This document shows, piece after piece, positions 34,454 through 46,513 of a stretch of 46,513 bases of DNA (position 1 is its first letter; every line of letters begins with the position of its first letter). The notes under the pieces are model-generated. The model worked only from the letters and a program-made list of their open reading frames with translations. It was not told the DNA's origin and did not search any database. Both the position numbers and the translations under genes were made by a program. Origin of the DNA: Perkinsus olseni (taxonomy: Eukaryota > Perkinsozoa > Perkinsida); NCBI GenBank assembly GCA_013115125.1, contig JABANN010000259.1, forward strand, positions 1 to 46,513. The letters are read 5' to 3'.

Positions 34454-37382
34454 ATGGCTGATCCTGACACCCCCGTTGCCCCTGCCGAGGACCTCACCGC
34501 CAAGGCTGATGCATATAAGGATGAAGGCAACGCACACTTCAAGGCTGGTCGATATAAGAATGCTCTTGTGTAGTATTGTGGGGCATAGTTGGGACTCTCT
34601 CACCTCGGCACGGCCTTAGATGCTACTCATTGGCAATAGAACTAGCCGAAGGGGACTCGGATGACGAGGAAGACTTCACTCAGACCACTCCTACCACACC
34701 CTCAGAAGGCGATGGTGAGTCAGAGCTCTACGGGGCCGTCGTTGGTTATCCATTGCTGTCGAGCAGTTGACCTTGAGGAGACTGGACGGTCACATGTGAA
34801 CTTCCCGAGCCTGCACATATACTACTCCAACCGAGCCTTGTGCAACACGAAGTTGGAGAACTTGGGATCGGCTATCGAGGATGCCACAAGGGTAATAGAC
34901 GGTTGACGGAAGGCGTCTTCTGGCCACCTCCTTTTTTAATGTTATTGCAATATTAAATGCGTGTTGGTAGGCAATAAGTCTGAAGCCGTCGTACAGTAAG
35001 GCTTATTACCGAAGAGGATGCGCCCGGATGGAGCTTTTTAAATACGCAGAAGCTTCCAAGGGTAGGGCATGAATCGCCTTAATTTTGCAATGTGTGTCAA
35101 TCATCGGAGTTCGTATAACACGCATTTCCCTGACCTTCCGAGTTCTCTTGGCAGATTTCGAGCGAGTCGTTCGCTTGAGTCCGAAGGATCTTGACGCTCG
35201 CGCTAAGTAAGTTCCGAGTTCGTCGTCGTTGGTTGCTCAAGATGTTTCATTGGTGTAGGTATAAGGCTTGCAAAAAACAGATTCAGGCAGCAAAGTTTGC
35301 CAAGGCCATCGCCACTGAGCATACAGTTCGTACCAGTGAGACAGCTAATCTGGAGAGCATCGACGTACGCCCTATCAAGTTCAAAAGAGACTCCTTTCGG
35401 CAAGCATTCACACTTAGGTGCCGGCGTCGTATGACGGCCCTCGGATTGAGAATGGAAGGATAGATCAGACATTCATAGATTCCCTCACTGCATGTCTCAA
35501 GGACGAGAAGGTACTCTCGAAAACGCACTTCCCCACACCACATTGCACGGAATGCCATCGCTCAACGACCAACTATAATACTGCTGATTTCATGGCCCGG
35601 TTATTTCTGGTTCACGACCTGTTGTGTACTTGCTCAGACTTTAGCCAAGAAGTTTGCTTACCAAATAGTGCTTGAGGCCATCGCCTACTTGAAGAAGCAA
35701 CCCACACTATGCAATATTGACGTTCCTCTTGGGAACCACTTCACCGTTTGCGGAGATGTAATAATCGGGGTCGCCGTGCTCCGACTGTCCGACAATAACT
35801 CATGTTGTTTCAACGAGGATCTCCAGGAGCATCAGCTTTCTCTTTGGGTTCTATACAGTTGCCAAGTTTGACGGATATCGATGGAGCGTTTGCCTGTCTC
35901 TTCTCGTAGATTCACGGACAGTTCTACGATCTGCTGAATATCTTCAAGCTCAATGGGGCTCCGGGGCCGGAGAATCCCTACTTGTTTAACGGCGACTTCG
36001 TGGATCGCGGGAGTTTCTCTCTAGAGTGTATACTCCTCTTGTTGTCTTATAAATTGGCGTAAGTACGCCGTTTCCGGTTCTCGAGGCGATCGCTCGTCGT
36101 ATGCAGGTACCCCGATTCGCTGTTCCTAGCTCGGGGCAACCATGAGTCAAGGAACATGAATCAGCTGTATGGCTTTAAGGTGCTGAGTCTTCGGGGTCCT
36201 CCTGCGATGAAGCCGCCTTCTCTCGTCAGGGAGAGGTCGAAGCAAAGTATGACGAGACGCTGTACAATCTGTTTTGCGAAGCCTTCTGTCTTCTACCTCT
36301 GGCGCATGTCATCAATGACACGGTCTTTGTCACTCATGGAGGCCTCTTCAGCAAAGATGGTGTCACCCTCAATGACATACGTAATATTCCAGGCCAGTGG
36401 TGATGCAGATTACTGTGGAGAAGGTGTGGTGGCTGGGGCATGTACTTTGCTTTTTTCGCAGGTGCAGTGGATCGGGACCAGGAGCCACCGGACAGCGGCT
36501 TGTAAGGATCAACACTTCCTGGCTTTGCTCATTACAACTCACTCAGGATGACGGAAATGCTGTGGTCGGATCCTATGAGCGTCAGAGGCCGAGCGCCAAG
36601 CCAGAGGGGAGTCGGCGTCATGTTCGGGGAAGGTTAGATTGTCCGTTCGGTGCCCCGTACCATATAGCGTCTTGATAGACGTCACTCGTAACTTCTTGGA
36701 GACCAACAACCTGCAGCTAGTAGTGCGAAGTCACGAGATGAAGGATGAAGGCTATGAGGTATCCGCTGTAGGACTGAGGGTGTAGTTCAAGAGGGCCGTA
36801 CGTTCAGGTTGAGCATTCTGGGAATCTCATCACTGTCTTCTCGGCTCCGAACTATTGTGACCAAATGGGCAACAAGGGTGCGTTCCTGAGGTTCACGGTA
36901 CTCACGGATGCTGAGCGCGAAACTGAGGAGAAGAAGGCAGCGATGGCCAATGGTGACCTTGCGTGATTGCGTCGCTCCGCTAAGGTCGTGTGGTGTTTTA
37001 GGCCTTAACCGCAATAGTGAGCGGACGCTGTATGGTAACATGAAGGTGCAGTACACTAAGTTCGAACATGTTCCTCATCCACCGAAGAATGTACGTTCGG
37101 TAGACGCGGTTCTGCTGGGTCCATGCTCGTACTGGATGATTGGGTGACTCGTCGTTGTATCAGGCTATGCACTATGCTAATCCGGCACTCCTCGGTCCAA
37201 TGATGGGCGGTATGAACCTCCAGCAGATGATGGCCTCTTCCTCGTGAGTATACATACCTATCGACATCACTGCTAGGAACCACAGTGTCCCTCCCTGCCC
37301 ACATCTTTGGCCCCCAAGTTGTACTACTATATCGTTGCCGTAGTCTCTCACTGACTTGCCTTGTGTTCTGCTAGAGGGTAAA
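34454..37382 (+). CDS. PP5: Serine/threonine protein phosphatase 5 (TPR-PP5)
   Basis: PP5 is a PPP-family phosphatase whose N-terminal TPRs bind the Hsp90 tail and hold the active site shut. The start [18 protein letters not shown] leads into TPR 1 ([20 protein letters not shown]), TPR 2 ([19 protein letters not shown]) and TPR 3 ([17 protein letters not shown]). An acidic Ser/Asp/Thr insert ([18 protein letters not shown]) lies inside the first repeat. The catalytic half has [66 protein letters not shown] and [15 protein letters not shown], so all metal-binding motifs are present. The C-terminus reads [23 protein letters not shown] at 37245-37247 lies within a consensus gtgagt donor. If that intron is spliced the stop is at 37380-37382; otherwise it is at 37247. 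Introns are about 50-90 nt. Confidence 0.95.
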
Positions 37383-37621
37383 TGCGATGCTGTGGTCCAT
37401 TAGTCTAGTTGTTCCGGGTGATCATACGTTCTCTATTTTGAAGACATTCGGAGCGTAGTCTTCTAGCAGGGTTGGTGCATCGTGGCCTGCCAGTCGGTGG
37501 AAAGGCTGTGCTGCGTTTGTCCCCCCTCCCCCTTCAAGGGGGTCTGTGACCTGTCTCTGAGAATCTCGGTGGAGGATTGTAGTTAACTTTACCAAGAAAT
37601 TGGAGGAATGCCTCCTTCTTT

Positions 37622-37640
37622 GTAGTTGTTGTTTTCATAG
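37622..37640 (+). promoter_or_regulatory. Candidate trans-splice acceptor of the ALIX gene
   Basis: The T-rich tract gtagttgttgttttcatag ends in AG 11 nt before the ALIX ATG. No upstream 5' exon or start was seen. This is the layout of a spliced-leader acceptor; the leader itself is not in the window. Confidence 0.4.
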
Positions 37641-37651
37641 TATCAGCCGCA

Positions 37652-40600
37652 ATGTTAGCCGTAACTCCCAAAGTGACCGAACGGCTCGACCTTGTCAAAC
37701 CGTTGACCACGTACTGTGAGGAATACTACGGCCCTGAGGAGGCTAAAAATGTAGTTACGATTGAGTTGCGAGGGGAAGATCTGTGACGGAAGTATCTCTA
37801 GGTCATCCAGTTCATCTCACTGGCTAACTCATTGCGTGCCGAAGTCGCGTCGCCTATGTCAGTCGACGGCGCTGGTTTCAGTGGCCATGTGGAAAATCTT
37901 ACCCGGTGAGCCGTGCTTTCCTTACTTAACGGCTGACGTTGTCGGAAGCCCTCGATGTCTGACCGGAAGGCAGATTCATGTCGTCTTTGCGGCAGGTACT
38001 TGGCGGTCCTCAATCTGTTGGAGCAGAAGTTCAACTTCGAGCGACAGTCAGACAAGTCCCCCGCTTCCAGTACCGTGAAAGGTGAGGAACACACGTATCC
38101 TTCACTCATTGACAGCGTCAATGGGTCAGGTGTGAAGTTCCAGTGGAGCGACTCGTTTAAGGCCCGCAGTATGGGAGAGTCTCCATCCATCGCCTACGAG
38201 AGAGCCTGTGTCCTGTTCAATCTCGCAGCCGCTAAGAGGTACGCTCAATTCCTGCCTGCTGAGAGCTCATTGAGGGGCATGTCAGTATCAAGGCTAGGGA
38301 CTCCGACCGGTCCTCACCGGAAGGGCAAAAGGCTGCTATTACCGAGTTCCAAGCGGCAGCGGGAATGTTTGCCATGATAAAAGATAACGTGGTAAGTCCG
38401 GCTTTAGTGGCTACTGCTGTTGGGATATGAAGTGGTACCTCCTCAGCTAGCACAGCTGGTATCAGGACGAACCTCGGCGGACCTCTCGAACGAGGGTCTG
38501 TCACTGTGTGCATCACTGATGCTTGCTCAAGCACAGGCTTTGGTTTATGAGAAAGCCGTTAAGGATAAGCTTAATAGGGGACTGCTCTCTAAACTAGGTG
38601 AGCCAATATTGCACCGGACGATGAAGTATGGCCTTCGGCAGTCGTAGAATAATATTTTATGCATATGTCTCTGATAGTAGTTTGACCATCTTTCAGCGTC
38701 CCAAACCGGCAGCTACTACCATACAGCGGCATCATTTGCGGGGCAGCTGGATGCGGAGATGCATTGCTCATGGAAGGGTCATTGCCATTACCAGGAAATG
38801 GCCTTCCTTGCAGCTGCTAATCTCCAGTGAGCTTTACGCCGTGGCCTGCTCCGGGCTCACTGTAGCTGGGTTTTCAGGGCCGCGCTGAACGAGAAGCCGC
38901 GAGTGCTGGAGAAGCTCGAGGTGAGAACTCTATGCCGTGGGTTGCATCACGTGCATCTTCCTGGCCGTAGGGATTCGGCCCCCTCATCGCCCGCCTGCGA
39001 TATGCGAAGAGTCTGTGCGACCAGGCTGATGCTCTGGCCGGTGAATACAAACTTATACGAGACGTTGATGTGAGTACATCATAGCAGCGTCGGAAGGCAG
39101 GAGGTTGTACTTGGTAGGCTCTGCGTAAAGTGATAGACCAGGAACTGGCAGAGTTGGAAAAGGACAACAATACAGTTTACTTAGAGGTTGTAAGTAGAGT
39201 ACGGAAGCTTAGCGTGGGTCCCTTCATAGGACACACTGACCCAATAGGACTCCGATTGGCATGAATGGCTCCTTCTTAGGTACCGGACAAGTCGAGTTTG
39301 CCACCATTAGCGATGATCAGTCTTGTTAAAGCCACACCAATCACGGTTAACAGCATAATTGAACCTTACGCTGCAGAGATGAAAGAATATGGCCAGGTGA
39401 GTCTGTCACGCGCCAGGAAATTATCGGCAGTTGAAACTACAGATTCTGGATAATTTGGCGCCAGCGAATGTTCGTGAAAAGGCTCAACAATACAAGTAGT
39501 GGTTCTGATTGGTCCTGCCGGCTTATTGCACGGTTCCCACGACAGGTCCCTGTTAGAGTCGCAGGTCGTAGGCCCGGTGGATGAGGCGTTCTCTCAAATG
39601 ACGGAACTCATAAATGATGCACTGGCTGAGCGAGGGCTGCCATCTGCAGGTGTGTCCAGTCGAGGTCGTGAGGTGATCAGTATTGACTCATCATTGTGTT
39701 CAGTCCAGAAGCAAGCAGCCGATGATGGGGACGCGGAAGACGTTGAGGTCCCCGATAGCGTCTGGTTGAATTTGGAGAAGGTACTGTATAACCCATGAAA
39801 GCAGGTTACAGCGACGCTCACGCAGGCTCGTCTGACGAACTCCGGAGCTGGTCCGCTGGGTCTGAAGGCACAGATTGACGCCCTTGACCAGATGTCACAG
39901 GCAGCAGAGCACTCGATAACTAAGTGCGAGGATCAGCTTCGAGAAGAGGCTCAAGAGGACTCCCGGTAAACGAGCGACGAGCGAGGTTGCATGTTATGCT
40001 GGACGATAGATGCCATGATCGATTCGGCGATCGCTGGAATCGTACGCCAAGCGATCAAGTGCCACATAGCTTCTTCACCCAACTGCAGCAGTACAGAGAG
40101 AAGCTCAACCTGGCGAACGAGACTAATGCTAAGCTTAGGAGGAAGGTGTGATTGAGACCTTCATCGGACGAGTAGCGTTTTTGGGTTCAGATCGACGCGA
40201 TTGACGTTGCAGTGTTCGACGCGGTCAGCAAGAAGACGAAGGAGGAGTTGGAAGCCGATCTCCGCAGGTTCGCCTCGGCGTTTGGCTCTGCTCCCTCAGT
40301 GCACTTGTGGTTATTAGTACCTCCGCCACGCCTGGTCAGTCGCGACTCGCGGCGGACCCCAAGATAGAGGCTGCAAGGATACGTTGTGCGGAGGCTGTTG
40401 ACTACCTCCAGGCCGAGCTGGTAATAATTCATTCGGAATTGAATGCGTGGCGAGTAACGTTCACCTTTCTATTAGGCTAATGTCAAAGAGGAGGTTGAGT
40501 CCTCTCGCCAGAATGCACTGCAAGAGAACCCGACCCCTTCGCTCTTGCAAAGGCAGGAAGACCTCGATGCGGCTGTACAGGTGAGATGGACTTCTCTCAC

Positions 40601-41287
40601 GATTCGCCCACTACTCTCGTTCTTCAGGAGCTGTTGGCTGCTCATTCCAACACTCGCGTGCTAGAGAGCATCCGAAGCCTGCAAACCCGCTGCCTCGAGC
40701 CGATGATAGCATCCTTCAACGAATGGAACAGTGCCGTTGTGGCCAAGATAGGGCAGGCTGAGAACTCCCGCCAGGGGAAACTACACGTAAACCTTGTTGT
40801 ATATAGCCTTTGATTGACGAAGCTTCTGATGTTTAGGCGTGGGACTCAACAGCAACAGCATTGATAACGTCATCCGGGGAGGCTGCGGAGGGCGTTGCAT
40901 TCTTCTCTCGTTTACTGGATTATCTCGGACAGGTAGCAGGCGTAGTTTCAGCTTTGTGACTGTCGACAGTCTTTTCTTCTTCAGATTGATCAGCAGATTG
41001 GTGACTACGTTTTCGCAAGGACGGAGGAGAAGAACGGCATGTTGCGCAATCTCCAGGGAAGCTACGGTGCCCCTCATGGACAAGTAAGAGGGCCTCATCA
41101 CTCGTCAGTCATCCCGATCATCCAGATGCCATCGTCACCGTACATTCAGCAAAGCCCTGCTGGGCCTTATCAAGCAACATACTCTTACCAAGCCCAATCG
41201 ACTGGTGCCTCCGGTAGTGCTCCGCCTGCATCCGCACCGTGGGGCGCCGGAGGTCCTCAAATCCACCCTGGGCAGCAACGTTTCTGA
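37652..41287 (+). CDS. ALIX: ALIX/BRO1-type ESCRT adaptor (BRO1 domain, V domain, proline-rich tail)
   Basis: ALIX (PDCD6IP, Bro1) links cargo and ubiquitin to ESCRT-III at endosomes, the plasma membrane and the division site. The chain starts MLAVTPKVTERLDLVKPL. The BRO1 domain shows CEEYYGPEEAKN, YLAVLNLLEQKFNFERQ, VKFQWSDSFKA, ERACVLFNLAAAK, SPEGQKAAITEFQAAAGMF, LMLAQAQALVYEKAVKDKL and YYHTAASFAGQLDAEMHC with HYQEMAFLAAANL. The V domain starts around SSLPPLAMISLVKATPI and continues through HDRSLLESQVVGPVDEAF, LGLKAQIDALDQMSQAA and TRVLESIRSLQTRCLEP, with long helices. The tail is Pro/Gln/Tyr-rich (PYIQQSPAGPYQATYSYQ) and ends at 41287. At least a dozen introns are present. The order and length fit a complete ALIX. 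Confidence 0.93.
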
Positions 41288-41519
41288 GCGCGAATTCTAT
41301 GTATGACAAGTTTTTTGTACCGAACGTAAGGAACCATTTGCCTGTCTAATTCGATCATTGTTGCGTACGAGGACGAAGAACTTTCCCACCCGGCAGCGGG
41401 CCGAGTCAGCGTTCCTTTCCCTGATGAATGCTCGTCAGCGATCTTCGTCGAGTGTTTTCTCGTCTTCTATCCGCACGGCTTGCTTGACGGTGTGTGGCTG
41501 ATCTGTGGTGCTGGAGTGG

Positions 41520-41559
41520 AAGCTTTCTTCTCTTTTTTGCCTTTCCGGCATTGTTCAAG
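41520..41559 (+). promoter_or_regulatory. Candidate trans-splice acceptor of the kintoun gene
   Basis: A long pyrimidine run (about 41523-41545) is followed by attgttcaag, whose AG abuts the ATG at 41560. This fits a spliced-leader acceptor immediately before the start codon. The call is inference from sequence layout only. Confidence 0.38.
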
Positions 41560-44500
41560 ATGGCGTCTGTGGGACATGACCCCTTCGACCCAGAGGTTAT
41601 GAAAGAGTTGAAGAAGGACATAACTCACGAGGAGGTGCCCCTTTGTGTCATCTAGGCCATCATTCTGTCGAACAGATTTTGTGTTTAGGTCAGCCAACTA
41701 ACGCGAGCCATGAAAAGGCCGGAGTTCAAGGAGCATTTCCAGGAATACATCGACGAGATATCCGACCCCAAAAACAAGAAGGTAATTGAAGGCTTTCCCC
41801 CAGCGCAGTGAGAGCGCTTTGCGGCGCATGGATATGGTTCAGGAGTATGAGCAGTACTTGAAACAGCTCGAGGATGCCGGGGAGATGCCGAAAGGCAAAG
41901 TCTTGCTCAGATGCAAACCAGGTAGTGAATTCTCGTTGTTGAGAGATGGACTCGATGCCTCAGGCATCTGTGTGAAGACGTCGATAAGGTTCCAATCGGG
42001 GCAGGTGCAGAAGCTATTCCTCAACATATGCCACACAGATAAGCTTGGTGACGTGCAGTTCAAGAAGCAGGAAGTCAAGGCACATGAGAAGTAGCCAAGC
42101 CCGCTAGTCGGATCGCGATGGACTCAGTTCGGCACGCCTTCAGCCCTGAAGCTGCCGGGCGAACGCCAGGGTATGCAGTGTCATTGCCCTACTCGGCCTC
42201 GCCCCCAAGGCCCGATAAGGATAAAAAGGATCATCTCTGCATGGTGTCCGACGTAGCCGTCAGCCAGGTGCCTCACAGTTGGCCATGTACTAACAGATGA
42301 GAATAGTTGGCTCGGTTGTTTCCAGCGCACCTTCGTCCAAGCCGTGCAGAACGAAGCTTTACTCAAGCTCGTGGTGGACACCGTTTGCGAAGCCATTACA
42401 GCTTCCTGCCTGAAGGGAGGCGAGACAGTATCTCGGGACTTCAAAGTAGCGTTCTGTTCCGGATGGCTATGAGGAGGGAGCCTTGAGTAGGTACTGCAGA
42501 AGATGCGGTGTAAGGGCGGCACGCCAATGCCTATGAGCATCAGTGAGGATATGCTGCTCACTATGAAGAAGGGCCGCCAGAACGCCAAAAAGAAAGTATA
42601 CCTGAGATTGGACAGTGGTGTTTGTATAACGCGCTAGGTTGAGGGAATGACGCCTGCGGAGTTGCGCAAGATGCAGAAGAGGGCGAAGAGGGAACGGGAC
42701 GAGGGAAAGGCGAATGATGAAGAGCAGCAGTCGGCAGCGAGTCCCGTGGCCGATGAGAACCAGGTAGAGTAGTTCATTGGCCACATGGAGTTCGCTCTCG
42801 CCTGGATCACCGTCTATTCGATTCGCTCCGTCTTCTCTGGCCTTTACGCACCCTGTCGCCCTCCCTAGGAAGCTGACGAGAACAACATATTCGGCTCCTC
42901 CGCGGAAGCAGATGCATCGTCTGGGCTCCTACTGCAACCCAAGTTCAAGATAGTGGAAGTCGGGCAGCTGCGAGACCTCTCAAGTTTCGTGGACTCCTCG
43001 GCTGGTACTGAACCTTTCCGCCGCTTGACCTACTGTACACCCCGCTACAAAGTCTTAGGCTAAGAATTTGTGGAGGGGTGTAGATGGTCCCAATGGAAGC
43101 TGTTGACACGTGGTGGCTGCCATTGTCGACCGGTCGATCTTAGTGGAGAGCCTGTTTCTGTCTTTACTCTCCCAGGTCATGCGTCCGCTCCATCCGTCCA
43201 CTGGACTGTCCCCGAAAATATTCGCTTGGAAGTGGAGCTTCCTGGAGTGAAGCACAGCAACGAAATCGACGTTGATACCGCAGGAGTCGCTGGTGGTGTG
43301 ATCGTGCAGACTAAGAGGTGAGAGGTACGCCATATCGAGGCCTGCTGCGAGGAGATGTAGATGTGCGTGGCCGGCAATGCCGATACGGATAAGGTCCCTC
43401 TTATTGGATCTAGCGACAGGAATACGGGGTTTTTCTTACCTCAGATGGAATGTCGTTAATACGGCAGATAATCGTCCATCCCTGCTTTCTATCGTTCTGC
43501 TCAGCCGTCTGTGTTGAAAACTTCTTTGTTGTACCTCGCAGTCGTTCGAGTTACTTGGCGGTGGCAAGTTCTTTGTAGGCCGGAAGCGGTTGCCTTAGAG
43601 CTCTCCACAATTGTCCCCATTCGCACGTACGATGAGATGACCGTGGGGTGAGACTGTTTTAGGTACTACTTGGATATCGCTCTCCCCTATGTCGTGGACA
43701 GTGACAAAGCCGTAGCACGGTTCGACAAGAGGCTCCACAGGCTTTCAATAACCTATCCTGTTACAGGTAGGATGGATCTCGGTGGCTGTGGAACATCACT
43801 TGATAGACGACTTTGTCTTGGTGCGGCAGGCCGGAAAGTTCGTGAGAGTGCGGAAGGGATGGATGTCGTGCCCGTTGTATCGCAAGAGAACGACGGCGGT
43901 GCGGTCGACGATACTACAAAGTTAAATTCAGCAGACGCTGGAGCTGCGGTGGAGGAGCACAAGACTGAGGTGGAATGTGCAGATGACAAAGTTGAAGATG
44001 ACGGGGTACGGGCGAGTACAGACGTAGCCGATTCTTCCAACCAGTGCAGCAAAGGTCACCCTCACGACATGAGCAGTTCAACTGAGGGTGCAGTAGAAGG
44101 TTCCGAGAAGAGCTCGTCGGTCGTAGAACTCGGATTTGAGACTATCTCACAACGGAGCCAGGATATAGAGGAAGATGATGGCGACTTTATGGCTAGTGAT
44201 ACATTCGAGGGCCCCCGTGTTGGATACTATTTCGGGATGGGCGACGAGGGACTTGGCTACTACAAGGACAGTGAGGCAGCGTGTACCAAGCAGGAATCTG
44301 AAACGCTGGAGAGGAGCGGCGATGAGGGAGCTGGCTTGTATGGAGATGGCCAAGGTTGTGAACCGCTGGAGGGATCGGTGATCAGTGAAGCCAGGGCCCG
44401 AGCACCTGAGCCACTGGTCATCGCTGAATCCACCAGCGTTCCGGTCGGGAATTCGGAGAAGGCAGAGTCGCGAGGCGAAGCAGATTCTTCTCAGCAGGCG

Positions 44501-44584
44501 GAGGATAATGGAGTAGATCCCGCAGCCGCCCTGCTTGGTCAAAGTGTGCGGCTGGAGTCCTCCCTCCCCTGGATTCTCTTGTAA
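41560..44584 (+). CDS. DNAAF2: Kintoun/DNAAF2-type PIH1 protein, dynein arm assembly factor
   Basis: Kintoun is a cytoplasmic co-chaperone that preassembles axonemal dynein arms with Hsp70/Hsp90. The start is MASVGHDPFDPEVMKELKKD, then VSQLTRAMKRPEFKEHFQEY. The PIH1 domain shows YEQYLKQLEDAGEMPKGKV, ICVKTSIRFQSGQVQKLF with LNICHTDKLG, GYAVSLPYSASPPRPDKDK and FVQAVQNEALLKLVVDTV. A Lys/Glu-rich linker (PAELRKMQKRAKRERDEGK) follows. The C-terminal CS-like half has LRDLSSFVDSS, IRLEVELPGVKHSNEIDV, YYLDIALPYVVDSDKA and RFDKRLHRLSITYPV. The last exon encodes a long acidic low-complexity tail and a GYYFGMGDEGLGYY motif (44204-44270), stopping at 44584. The CS-fold order matches kintoun better than PIH1D1. 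A flagellated life stage is implied. Confidence 0.86.
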
Positions 44585-44895
44585 CCCCATGAAAGCGAAT
44601 GTTGCTTCGTTCTAACGGTCTTCCGCGTTCTCGAGGAATGGCGATCTGCTATTCGGACGGTTTGGAACGACTTGTTGAAGCTTACCTTCCCTCTTCCCCT
44701 GGTAACCGCGGTGCTCTGCTTCTGTTCGTACGTTCAGGGCAGCCTAGAGCGGCACTTGAGGCCTCTCGCGCCGATTCTTCGCGTAACTATGTGTCCGCTG
44801 AAAGTTACAACTGCTGCATGCGGGACAGCGATAGCCTTCGTCTGAGCTGATTTATCGAGATATACGTGTTTGTCATTCTCGTAGAATAATTTTTC
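44585..44895. other. Intergenic gap between kintoun and Rab2
   Basis: An open frame at 44599-44850 fills most of it, but it has no motif and lies between the stop of kintoun and the Rab2 start. I treat it as untranslated sequence. It contains the candidate Rab2 trans-splice acceptor at 44866-44884. Confidence 0.4.
44866..44884 (+). promoter_or_regulatory. Candidate trans-splice acceptor of the Rab2 gene
   Basis: The tract gtgtttgtcattctcgtag ends in AG 11 nt before the Rab2 ATG. The spacing matches that of the ALIX gene. The call rests on position and composition only. Confidence 0.4.
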
Positions 44896-45876
<981 letters not shown>

Positions 45877-46513
45877 TTCTGACGGAGTCGGAGCAGCGTC
45901 CGAGTGGGAGCGCTCTGTGTAGACACTCTGATTTCACGAACTCGATATCAAAACCCGGCTCCTCATTGCTATAATGCTTGTAGTAAGAATTTTGCTGATA
46001 CAATTCTCGCTAGCAAACAGAGACCATAAGCAATGTCTGCTTGCGTTTAGTCACATGACACTCTGGGAGTGGGGGAGGGTAAATGTGTTCCCAGATACCC
46101 AATGGTGATGTTCAGCTGCATAGTCGGCGCATGTGTTACCTCATCGTTCTTTTTCTACTCGCTTTCGCTGTACTCGCTGCAATAGCAAGATGGTAATGTT
46201 ATACTCGATCTGTGTGAGTCCACCCTTCAGTCGGAGCACTATTGCACGCTTAACCGATTTTCCTACCAGGAAATTCCTAGGTTCAATCTCGAGAGCAATA
46301 TAATAGCAAGAAATGAACCTTCCCCTTCCGTGAATTGAGGCTGTAGAACTAGGGAATTTCACCAAGACAATATTCCGCAAGAAAAAAATGTCTGTAGCTT
46401 TTGCAATTGTATTCCCATCGGGTGGCCTCCTATACTGTGGCTTGACCGGTCAATTTATTGGGCGAGTTTAAAGCGAGGCGCGCGCGATCGCGATTGGGAG
46501 GGAACATATGGGG
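45877..46513. other. Stretch downstream of Rab2 with no supported gene
   Basis: Only short frames without motifs are present. A perfect 12-bp palindrome, TTGACCGGTCAA, lies at 46442-46453. A CG-rich run (about 46476-46494) follows near the window edge. Either could belong to a gene starting beyond the window. Confidence 0.4.

Noticed and set aside
34237-34542. Minus-strand frame of 101 codons
   Set aside because: It overlaps exon 1 of PP5 in antisense and runs through the promoter region; no family content.
44599-44850. Plus-strand frame of 83 codons between kintoun and Rab2
   Set aside because: It lies wholly in the short gap between two firm genes, has no motif, and the Rab2 acceptor tract follows it. 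It looks like untranslated sequence.
46442-46494. Palindrome TTGACCGGTCAA and a CG-rich run near the right edge as an origin or insertion site
   Set aside because: A single 12-bp palindrome and a short CG run are expected by chance at this length, and no flanking repeats or element genes are present.

Overview
This window looks like nuclear DNA of a unicellular eukaryote from the alveolate lineage. A perkinsozoan such as Perkinsus fits best, although that is an inference. Genes are closely packed on both strands and cut into many short exons by small GT-AG introns. Most introns I could place are roughly 25 to 130 nt, and two in one gene are GC-AG. Several start codons follow a pyrimidine tract and AG within about 0 to 35 nt, the layout expected of spliced-leader trans-splicing. 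A flagellar dynein assembly factor (kintoun family) points to a flagellated stage. I saw no rRNA, no CRISPR array and no recognisable transposon or virus-derived element. I joined exons by eye from splice signals, reading phase and family motifs, so outer bounds are firmer than every internal junction.

Region 1 (1-15.4 kb): a small hypothetical gene (minus, about 0.7-1.1 kb) stands head to head with a PH-like/coiled-coil gene (plus, 1.5-3.5 kb). Next come a type II membrane beta-N-acetylhexosaminidase of family GH20, whose model runs into two PAN-like cysteine-rich repeats (plus, 3.7-7.5 kb), a TMTC-type ER membrane/TPR protein (minus, 7.9-10.7 kb), a probable small membrane protein (minus, 10.9-11.6 kb), a two-part protein of unknown role (minus, 12.0-14.2 kb) and a tRNA-Ile(AAU) gene (minus, 15.35 kb).

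Region 2 (15.9-24.7 kb): a coiled-coil gene (minus), then a block flanked by two DUF1769 paralogues facing outward. Between them lie a four-exon histone H2A, a seven-exon Qb-type SNARE and another coiled-coil gene, all on plus.

Region 3 (25.1-33.8 kb, minus): a run of phase-compatible exons that reads best as one giant coiled-coil protein gene of unknown family.

Region 4 (34.4-45.9 kb, plus): four co-directional genes about 270 to 310 nt apart: serine/threonine phosphatase 5 with its TPR domain, ALIX/BRO1 with V domain and proline-rich tail, a kintoun/DNAAF2-type PIH1 protein, and Rab2.

Nothing suggests a single pathway. The recognisable genes are housekeeping and trafficking functions: SNARE, Rab2 and ALIX in membrane traffic; the TMTC-type protein and hexosaminidase in secretory-pathway sugar chemistry; PP5 and kintoun in the Hsp90 co-chaperone world; H2A in chromatin. 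The least explained genes are the giant coiled-coil gene, the 12-14 kb protein and the DUF1769 pair.
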